17,078 nt of DNA from Lachnoclostridium sp. UBA7097 (GTDB taxonomy: Bacteria; Bacillota; Clostridia; Lachnospirales; Lachnospiraceae): NCBI GenBank assembly GCA_002499945.1, contig DKYP01000052.1:1-17078 (forward strand), read 5' to 3'. Under the pieces are notes generated by a model that saw only the letters and a list, made by a program, of their open reading frames with translations, searched no databases and was not told the origin of the DNA. Position 1 is the stretch's first letter, and each line of letters starts with the position of its first letter. This document shows, in pieces, positions 7,846 to 14,780 of the stretch. The translations under genes and the position numbers were made by a program.

Positions 7846-9225
7846 TTATCCTACTGTAATATCCTCATGCGGATATGAAAAGTATTTGCTGCCCTGCTGC
7901 TGCCTGTTAAAAAATATAACCATGGATATAGGGCCTATCCTTCCAAGGTACATACAAAAAGTAATTATTAACTTGCCAAATATACCCATTGAAGCTGTAA
8001 AGTCCCTTGACAGCCCTACGGTAGCAATGGCACTTGTAGTTTCAAATGTGGCATCAAGAAGTGAACCGCCTTCTACAAGATGAAGTGCAAATGTGGCAAT
8101 TAAAAGCACTGTAAGGCTCACTACTGTTACAGCAAGTGCCTTTTGCACTGTTTTATGTGGTATAGTTTTATTAAAAACAACAAGGTGTGTGCTTCCCTTT
8201 ATTGTTGCACGTGTACTTAAAAATAATACTGCAAATGTCGTTGTTTTAATACCGCCGGCAGTGCTTATAGATGAACCTCCTATAAACATGATAAATAAAC
8301 AAACAATAATTGTTGTACTGTGCATATTCGCCTGTGAAAATGTCATAAACCCTGCAGTGCGCAATACTACTGACTGGAAAAAACTTGCCATGATTTTATT
8401 ACAAAAACCCATATTGCCAATGGTATCAGGATTATTAAATTCAAGTGCAAATATAAGGACTGCCCCTCCTGTTATAAGGAAAAATGTTGTTATAATTACT
8501 ATTTTAGAATGGAGGCGCAGCTTTTTAACTGCCATTTTAACTGTATATTCATGCTGTATAAGCTTTTTTATATTACCTGTGATATCCCACCATACAAGAA
8601 ATCCTATGCCACCCATTATTACAAGGCACATTGTTACAATATTTATCCAGGCATTTGACGCATATGGCACAAGGCTGTTACTCCCAAGTATATCAATACC
8701 AGCATTACAGAACGCAGATATTGAATGGAATACTGAATACCATATCCCTTTTATAATGCCATAACGTGGTATAAATACAAATGAATAGCAGACAGCCCCG
8801 GCACCTTCAACTACAAATGTACCTTTAAATATTCTTTTCAGGAATTTAACAAGTCCTTTAAGGGTATCAAGGTTTAAAGCATCTTCAAGCAGCATACGGT
8901 CCCTTAGTGTTATTCTCCTGCCAATGACCATCATTATGCCTGTTGTAAATGATACAATGCCAAGACCGCCAAGCTGTATAAGCACAAGAATAACTATCTT
9001 GCCAAATAAATTCCAGTGTGCCTCTGTTGTAACAGTAACAAGCCCTGTTACACATACAGATGTCGTTGATGTAAAAAGGCTGTCAGCAAATGGTGTAAAC
9101 TTCCCGCTGGCAGAACATACTGGCAGCGAAAGAATAACTGCACCTATAAGTATTGCACTTATAAAACCAAGGGCAATTACCTGTGTAGTAGATAACTGCC
9201 TGTTAATTTTACCTAATGGACCCAT
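7846..9225 (-). CDS. ktrB: Potassium channel membrane subunit KtrB (TrkH/KtrB family)
   Basis: Integral membrane K+ transporter with four pore-loop repeats, usually Na+-dependent in this family. Numbering is from the ATG at 9225 (459 residues). The four selectivity-filter glycines are in CVTGL (Gly61), CNAGI (Gly176), RTAGF (Gly292) and ATVGLS (Gly404). The intramembrane gating loop of the third repeat is GGSSISTAGGIKTTT (316-330). The ATG is preferred over a GTG three codons upstream (9234) because GGGAG lies 8 nt before the ATG but only 1 nt before the GTG. The gene starts 32 nt after cysQ with no visible terminator or promoter between them, which ties K+ uptake to the sulfate-activation genes. 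Confidence 0.92.
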   Translation of the reverse strand: MGPLGKINRQLSTTQVIALGFISAILIGAVILSLPVCSASGKFTPFADSLFTSTTSVCVTGLVTVTTEAHWNLFGKIVILVLIQLGGLGIVSFTTGIMMVIGRRITLRDRMLLEDALNLDTLKGLVKFLKRIFKGTFVVEGAGAVCYSFVFIPRYGIIKGIWYSVFHSISAFCNAGIDILGSNSLVPYASNAWINIVTMCLVIMGGIGFLVWWDITGNIKKLIQHEYTVKMAVKKLRLHSKIVIITTFFLITGGAVLIFALEFNNPDTIGNMGFCNKIMASFFQSVVLRTAGFMTFSQANMHSTTIIVCLFIMFIGGSSISTAGGIKTTTFAVLFLSTRATIKGSTHLVVFNKTIPHKTVQKALAVTVVSLTVLLIATFALHLVEGGSLLDATFETTSAIATVGLSRDFTASMGIFGKLIITFCMYLGRIGPISMVIFFNRQQQGSKYFSYPHEDITVG

Positions 9226-9257
9226 ATGCCACACTCCCGTCCCTGCTTGTTTTAATC

Positions 9258-10046
9258 TTATAATTCCAGCTTATTGGCAGCATTATTTATAATATAAAAC
9301 CCCTTAGCATTAAGGCTGTCTTCACGGTTATAAAGCATTGGTGTATCATCCATCTGCATAAACACTGCACCTGCTTCTTCTGCTATACACTGCATTGCTG
9401 CTGTGTCCCATTCCATTGTAGGGTTAAACCTATAATAAAGTTCAGCATCACCCCTTGCCACAACACAGCCTTTAAGGGAACTGCCCATCTTTACAAAATT
9501 GCCAATCTTATACTTTTCTATAAGCCTGTCCATCTGTTCACATCCATGTGAACTGCTCATTACAAGGCGTATCTTCTCCATGTCTGTACAATCTGACACT
9601 TTAATCTGTACTGCCTTGCCACTGCCACTATCAAGAAATGCGCCTTTTCCTTTGGCAGCATAATATAACTCACCAGTCACAGGCACATATATAACACCCA
9701 TTACAGACTGGTGCTTATAAGACAAGGCAATATTAACAGTAAACTGCCCGTTTCTCTTTATAAATTCCTTAGTGCCGTCAAGCGGGTCAACTACAAAACA
9801 AAAATCATTTGCAAGGCGGTCTTTGTCATCCTTTTCTTCCTCAGATAAAATGCTGTACTCTGGAAATTCTTTCCTTAACATATCAACAATTATCCTGTTA
9901 GAAGCTTTATCAGCTGCTGTAAGGGGCATATCGCCATCTTTATAAGTTACCTGCATATCATCTGCATTATTATAAACATCCATAATAGCATGTCCTGCTT
10001 CAATAGATGCTTTTATAGATACTTCAAGTTCTCTCTGTAAATCCAT
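9258..10046 (-). CDS. cysQ: 3'(2'),5'-bisphosphate nucleotidase CysQ
   Basis: Removes the 3' phosphate of PAP, the by-product of PAPS use, giving AMP, and may also act on PAPS. It belongs to the Mg2+-dependent, Li+-sensitive inositol-monophosphatase superfamily. The 262 residues carry the full metal site: TAADKASN (Asp46), LSEEE (69-71), VVDPLDGTKEF (Asp87, Asp90) and EWDTAA (Asp214), plus the GSSLK turn (188-192) typical of CysQ. The ATG at 10046 has AGAGGA just upstream. It starts 18 nt after cysNC. PAP is toxic and inhibits sulfotransferases, so its place in the operon fits active PAPS turnover. Confidence 0.92.
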   Translation of the reverse strand: MDLQRELEVSIKASIEAGHAIMDVYNNADDMQVTYKDGDMPLTAADKASNRIIVDMLRKEFPEYSILSEEEKDDKDRLANDFCFVVDPLDGTKEFIKRNGQFTVNIALSYKHQSVMGVIYVPVTGELYYAAKGKGAFLDSGSGKAVQIKVSDCTDMEKIRLVMSSSHGCEQMDRLIEKYKIGNFVKMGSSLKGCVVARGDAELYYRFNPTMEWDTAAMQCIAEEAGAVFMQMDDTPMLYNREDSLNAKGFYIINNAANKLEL

Positions 10047-10064
10047 AAATTTCCTCTTTCTTAC

Positions 10065-11906
10065 TTACATATACTGTTCCAGCTGCCCCATTATATAGTT
10101 TACTGTATCATCTAAACTTTTACCTGTTGTGTCTATCTCTATCTGTGGGTTCTCTGGTGCTTCATAAGGGCTTGATATACCTGAGAAGTTAGGGATATCG
10201 CCCTTGCGTGCCTTTTTATAAAGCCCTTTGACATCACGTTTCTCACATTCTTCAAGCGGTGTGCTTATATAAACCTCTATAAAACTATCCGCCCCGATTA
10301 TATCTTTTGCATTGCGCCTGTCAAGACGGAATGGTGATATAAATGATGTGAGCACAATTATACCGGCATCATTCATAAGCTTTGAAACTTCCGCAATACG
10401 CCTTATATTCTCTATACGGTCCTGTTCCTTAAAACCAAGGTTCTTATTAAGGCCCATACGGATATTGTCACCATCAAGTACCATTGTATGCTTTCCTGAT
10501 GCAAAAAGTTTCTTCTCAAGCTCATTAACTATTGTTGACTTCCCGGCGCCTGAAAGCCCTGTAAGCCATATTGTTACTGGCTTTTGTGCTTTCTGTTCTG
10601 CCCTGAGTTCACGTGTTACATCCATATTGTGCCATGTAAGGTTATCATCACGGCGCAATGAATGTTCAACTACACCACATGCAGATGTCATATTAGTTAT
10701 ACGGTCAATAAGTATAAAACCTCCAAGCTCTTTATGGTTCTTAAATTCATCAAATACAATTTTATCTGAACATGAAATATCACATACTGCAATCTCATTT
10801 TTATAAAGCTTGTCTGTCTGCACATGGTTTCCTTCATTGACATCAATTTTATATTTAATATTCATAACAACAGCAGGAACCATTTTAGTGCCTATTTTTA
10901 AGAAATAATTCTTGCCTGCCACAAGCTTTGTATCATCCATCCAGAGGAGTTTTGCAGTAAACATCTTACCTACAACAAGCCCTGCATCTTTACAGAGCAT
11001 ACAGCCACGGGATACGTCTACTTCCCTGTCAAGCTGTATTGTAACCGCCTGCCCTTTAAATGCAAAAGGGCTGCTTTTGCCTGTCATAAATGCATTCTGG
11101 TTATATATGGCTTTTACTTTGGCAGTTTCACCACTTGGAAGTGATACTATTTCATCACCCTCTGATATGCTTCCTGATTCAACCTGTCCCTGGAATCCAC
11201 GGAATGTACGGTCCGGGCGGCATACCCTCTGTACAGGCATTACAAAACCTGTATCCTCTGCTTCTGTGGACACATCTATATTTTCAAGGTAATTAAGAAG
11301 GGTGCCCTTCTTAAACCATGGCATTTTAGGTGATACATTGGTAATATTATCCCCTTCTGTAGCAGATACAGGTATTATAAACATTGAATCAAACTCATAT
11401 TCTGCTGTCATTTTCTTAATGTTTCTTGAAATATCTTTAAATGTGTTCTGGTCATAATCTATCAGGTCCATTTTATTTACTGCATATACAATATGCTTTA
11501 TACCCATAAGCGAACATATGCGGGTATGGCGTTTTGTCTGTACCAGCACGCCTTTTGATGCATCTACAAGTATAACTGCAAGGTCAGCAAATGAAGCACC
11601 TACTGCCATATTCCTTGTATACTCTTCATGCCCTGGTGTATCTGCAACGATAAAGCTTCTGTTGTCTGTAGTAAAATAGCGGTATGCTACATCAATAGTA
11701 ATTCCCTGCTCCCTTTCAGCCATAAGCCCGTCAAGAAGAAGTGAGTAGTCAACTGCCCCGCCTGTGCTGCCTACCTTGCTGTCAAGTTCAAGTGCCCTTT
11801 CCTGGTCTGCAAAAAGCAGTTTTGCATCATAAAGCATATGGCCTATAAGTGTTGATTTGCCATCATCTACACTGCCACATGTAATAAATTTAAGTAAACC
11901 CTGCAT
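10065..11906 (-). CDS. cysNC: Bifunctional sulfate adenylyltransferase large subunit / APS kinase (CysN-CysC fusion)
   Basis: The N-terminal CysN GTPase drives APS formation with CysD. The C-terminal CysC phosphorylates APS to PAPS. Numbering is from the ATG at 11906 (613 residues). CysN: GSVDDGKST (11-19), DTPGHEEYTRNM (89-100), NKMDL (144-148), SATEG (181-185), then beta-barrel domains to about 430. CysC: GLSGAGKST (450-458), DGDNIRMGL (478-486), SFISPFR (521-527), ending at 613. The start is one base after the cysD TAA (TAATATG) and is preceded by GAGGGG 10 nt upstream. An upstream TTG at 11963 would add 19 residues overlapping cysD and is unlikely. Fusion of the kinase means the intended product is PAPS, not APS. 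Confidence 0.94.
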   Translation of the reverse strand: MQGLLKFITCGSVDDGKSTLIGHMLYDAKLLFADQERALELDSKVGSTGGAVDYSLLLDGLMAEREQGITIDVAYRYFTTDNRSFIVADTPGHEEYTRNMAVGASFADLAVILVDASKGVLVQTKRHTRICSLMGIKHIVYAVNKMDLIDYDQNTFKDISRNIKKMTAEYEFDSMFIIPVSATEGDNITNVSPKMPWFKKGTLLNYLENIDVSTEAEDTGFVMPVQRVCRPDRTFRGFQGQVESGSISEGDEIVSLPSGETAKVKAIYNQNAFMTGKSSPFAFKGQAVTIQLDREVDVSRGCMLCKDAGLVVGKMFTAKLLWMDDTKLVAGKNYFLKIGTKMVPAVVMNIKYKIDVNEGNHVQTDKLYKNEIAVCDISCSDKIVFDEFKNHKELGGFILIDRITNMTSACGVVEHSLRRDDNLTWHNMDVTRELRAEQKAQKPVTIWLTGLSGAGKSTIVNELEKKLFASGKHTMVLDGDNIRMGLNKNLGFKEQDRIENIRRIAEVSKLMNDAGIIVLTSFISPFRLDRRNAKDIIGADSFIEVYISTPLEECEKRDVKGLYKKARKGDIPNFSGISSPYEAPENPQIEIDTTGKSLDDTVNYIMGQLEQYM

Positions 11907-11907
11907 A

Positions 11908-12807
11908 TTAGAAATACCCCTCTCTCTTTCTTCTCTCCATGCTTCCTGCTGCCTCGTTGTCAATTACCCTGCTTGTCCTTTCGGAAGAAACCGCACTTAA
12001 TGTTTCCTCTATAATTGCATCAAGTGTATCTGCATCTGATTCAATACCACCTGTAAGCGGATAGCATCCCAGTGTACGGAAACGCACTTTTTTCATTACA
12101 GGTTTTTCACCAGGCATAAGCCTCATGCGGTCATCATCAACCATAATGATATTACCGTCACGGTACACAACAGGACGTTCCTTTGCAAAGTAAAGTGATG
12201 GTATCTCAATATTTTCCCTTCTTATATACTGCCATATATCCTTTTCCGTCCAGTTAGAAAGCGGAAATACCCTTGTTTCCTCACCTTTAAATATCTTTGT
12301 ATTAAAAAGCTTCCACATTTCAGGCCTCTGGTTCTTAGGGTCCCATGCATGTGCCGAATTCCTGAATGAAAAAATCCTCTCTTTTGCCCTGGATTTTTCC
12401 TCATCACGCCTGCCGCCGCCAAATGCAGCTGTGAACTGGTATTTATCAAGTGCCTGTTTCAGTGCCTGCGTTTTCATAATATCTGTATATGCAGAACCGT
12501 GGTCAAACGGGTTAATACCCTGGCTTCTTCCCTCTTCATTAGTGTACACAAGCATTTCAAGGCCATATTTTGCTGCCATATGGTCACGGAACTGTATCAT
12601 TTCCTTAAACTTCCATGTGGTATCCACATGAAGGAACGGGAAAGGCGGTTTCTCCGGATAAAATGCTTTTAAAGCAATGTGAAGCATAACTGAACTGTCC
12701 TTCCCGATAGAATACAGCATAACAGGCTTTTCACATTCTGCCACAACTTCACGCATAATGTAAATTGCCTCTGCCTCCAGTTCATCTAGATGTGATAATT
12801 GGTTCAT
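11908..12807 (-). CDS. cysD: Sulfate adenylyltransferase subunit 2 (CysD)
   Basis: PP-loop ATP pyrophosphatase that adenylylates sulfate to APS in complex with CysN. Numbering is from the ATG at 12807 (299 residues, normal for CysD). The PP-loop SIGKDSS is at 33-39, HVDTTWKF about 60-67, the conserved GGGRRDEEKSRAKERI at 130-145, RTLGCYPLTG about 244-253, and the family C-terminus RKREGYF. The ATG at 12807 sits 5 nt after GGAGG. The other in-frame ATG, at 12819, overlaps that site and has none of its own. The gene starts 20 nt after the ASST-like gene and stops 1 nt before cysNC. Confidence 0.95.
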   Translation of the reverse strand: MNQLSHLDELEAEAIYIMREVVAECEKPVMLYSIGKDSSVMLHIALKAFYPEKPPFPFLHVDTTWKFKEMIQFRDHMAAKYGLEMLVYTNEEGRSQGINPFDHGSAYTDIMKTQALKQALDKYQFTAAFGGGRRDEEKSRAKERIFSFRNSAHAWDPKNQRPEMWKLFNTKIFKGEETRVFPLSNWTEKDIWQYIRRENIEIPSLYFAKERPVVYRDGNIIMVDDDRMRLMPGEKPVMKKVRFRTLGCYPLTGGIESDADTLDAIIEETLSAVSSERTSRVIDNEAAGSMERRKREGYF

Positions 12808-12827
12808 AGTTTCCTCCATTTAATATT

Positions 12828-14741
12828 TTATTTCCCTTTTTTGCCAGTAACCCTTATTTCATTCTTAAGTTTATACGCAAACCCTTCACTTTCAACATAT
12901 ACAAAGTATTCATCTGCCTTTAAGCCGTCAAGCATAATTGCAAAAAACATTTTCCTGCCCATAGGCTCTATACCAGAATAATCCTGTACATATTTATTAT
13001 TTTCACCAATAAGGTATATTCTTTCTACCATGCCTGGCATCATTGCAAAAAGAAACAGGCTGCCACATATCCTTGCCCTGCCAAAATATTCCCTGTCAAT
13101 CTTTTCATCTGCAAGTGGCGGTATCTGCCCTTCAAACTCCTCTGGGGGCATTAAACTTCCAGAGATGGCATCTTTATTTATCTCTAGTGCCTGGCAGTAA
13201 TCTGGTATCTGTGGTTTAAACTCCCATGCATTTAAAAATGCTTTTGTAAATTCTGTTCTTTTTATTATTTCCCCGCTTTTTATATCTTTTTCAGCTATGC
13301 AGGATTTATATTTTAATTTTTTATTTTTTAAAATTCCCTCTGCTGCCAGCATATATCCGCCGCTGCCAGAATAAAATGCGCTGCCATATCTTTGTGATTT
13401 CTCAAGTTTTACACTGTCTGACAGTTTATAAGCCCCTTCTTCTTCATTAATATGGATAACTTTTACTTCTGAAACCTTCTGTGGCTTATATCCTGTTTTA
13501 ATCCTGCTTGCAGAGCATGTATCAAATAATATAATATCATATTCCCCATTAAAGCCGCCTGGTACAGTTATATATTCAGGGCACATGCATACTGCCCCGT
13601 CCCCGCCGGCATTTTTTAAAAGGTATTTTTCTACAAATGTGCCCTTCCATGCCTTTTCTGGTGATAGTACCCATATGAGTTTCCTTTTGTCCCAGTCAAG
13701 CTTTATTATACAATGAAGCTTTTTAACTACAACATACATTATGCCATTATGGTATTCAAGCCTTGTTATATCTGCCCAGTTCTCTATTGTCCTGTACTTG
13801 TCACTAAGCACTGTGGAAAGTTCACATTTATTAATAATCTTCCCGCTGTCCATATCAAGCTCTATTATACAGTCTGAGATATGGTTCCTGTCTGATGATG
13901 TAACAAGGAAAAGTGAATTGCCCTCCTGTGTTATTGCACGCCCTATACTGTATTCTAACAGAAATGTCCTGTAAACCCTGCCCATATAATCCATCTCATG
14001 GTACCTGCATGGCTGCACCATTCCAAATTCATTTATACGGTTTGCTGTCCTGTCAGCAATAAGAAACCTGCCATTCTGCAACGGTATCATGCCAAGTTTG
14101 CCTGTTTTGCACTGGAGGGAATAACGTATCTTGCCTTCACCATCTATTGTTATTGGATTGAAATTTATTCCATTTAGAAGAATAAATGGAAAATGTGACA
14201 TTTGTTTGTCCGTCTTGTATATAACCCTTTTTAACTTATCTGCTACCGCCGGTATATATATATTTATTACCCTGCGTTTTATAACTTTATTTTCATCATC
14301 TATAAGCTCTAAGGAAACACTGTTGTTCCTGCCCTGGTAAAGCCCCATTACAGCTACCCTGTGCCTTGTTGCTGGCACAGATTCACCCTCAAAATTATAT
14401 TCAGGGGTATCACCAGCCACACAGTAATGCACCCTGCATGTTTTAGATGAATTAAATAATATAAGCGCTGTCTGTTTCGCCACCCCGTATGGGTTTGGTA
14501 TTACAAGCAGGTACTTAAATGTATACAGATGCCTGTCTAAAATGCGCTCAAAAGCATAATCCCTTACTTGTGAATGGAAACTTTTCTGCATTACCTTGCG
14601 CATAGGTGATATGATTTTTTTATTCTTTCTTGCCAAAACTTCATTCTCATACATTCTGTCAAGCTTATTTAAATCACTCTCACTATAAGTGACTTTAGAA
14701 CCATTCCTGGTTTCAATAAAATACTTATCTAAAAATCCCAT
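12828..14741 (-). CDS. Arylsulfotransferase-fold (ASST-like) protein lacking catalytic histidines
   Basis: Numbering is from the ATG at 14741 (637 residues). A GTG at 14756 is an alternative, but GGGG lies about 9 nt before the ATG. There is no signal peptide, so it is probably cytoplasmic. The ASST N-terminal beta domain is recognisable: IPNPYG (81-86) and PATRHRVAVMGLY (123-135). A propeller follows with family landmarks EGNSLFLVTSSD (273-284), CIIELDMDSGKIIN (291-304), NWAD (321-324), IIKLDW (345-350), IWVLSPEKAW (356-365) and IILFD (403-407). A C-terminal beta domain covers about 550-637. Known ASSTs move sulfate between phenols through a sulfated His, helped by two more His and an Arg. 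Here SIGRAIT replaces the HHD-type site, NWAD the DW.H site, KLHC the SRxQ-type Arg site, and no His occurs from 344 to 429, where the sulfated His should lie. It is probably a non-catalytic or re-purposed relative. Only 20 nt separate it from cysD. Confidence 0.72.
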   Translation of the reverse strand: MGFLDKYFIETRNGSKVTYSESDLNKLDRMYENEVLARKNKKIISPMRKVMQKSFHSQVRDYAFERILDRHLYTFKYLLVIPNPYGVAKQTALILFNSSKTCRVHYCVAGDTPEYNFEGESVPATRHRVAVMGLYQGRNNSVSLELIDDENKVIKRRVINIYIPAVADKLKRVIYKTDKQMSHFPFILLNGINFNPITIDGEGKIRYSLQCKTGKLGMIPLQNGRFLIADRTANRINEFGMVQPCRYHEMDYMGRVYRTFLLEYSIGRAITQEGNSLFLVTSSDRNHISDCIIELDMDSGKIINKCELSTVLSDKYRTIENWADITRLEYHNGIMYVVVKKLHCIIKLDWDKRKLIWVLSPEKAWKGTFVEKYLLKNAGGDGAVCMCPEYITVPGGFNGEYDIILFDTCSASRIKTGYKPQKVSEVKVIHINEEEGAYKLSDSVKLEKSQRYGSAFYSGSGGYMLAAEGILKNKKLKYKSCIAEKDIKSGEIIKRTEFTKAFLNAWEFKPQIPDYCQALEINKDAISGSLMPPEEFEGQIPPLADEKIDREYFGRARICGSLFLFAMMPGMVERIYLIGENNKYVQDYSGIEPMGRKMFFAIMLDGLKADEYFVYVESEGFAYKLKNEIRVTGKKGK

Positions 14742-14780
14742 TATCCATATCCCCACTTAGAACATCTTTTTAACATCTAT

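Noticed and set aside
8093..8764. 223-codon plus-strand frame opposite ktrB
   Set aside because: Hydrophobic only because it mirrors a membrane protein. KtrB has all its family motifs on the minus strand.
11907..11963. TTG start giving cysNC 19 more residues overlapping cysD
   Set aside because: The added residues are charged and do not match the CysN start. The ATG at 11906 has its own GAGGGG site and sits right after the cysD stop.
14742..14780. Possible terminator or promoter between tex and the ASST-like gene
   Set aside because: The 39 nt contain only a short AGATGTT direct repeat; no stem with a U-tract and no -35/-10 pair could be found.
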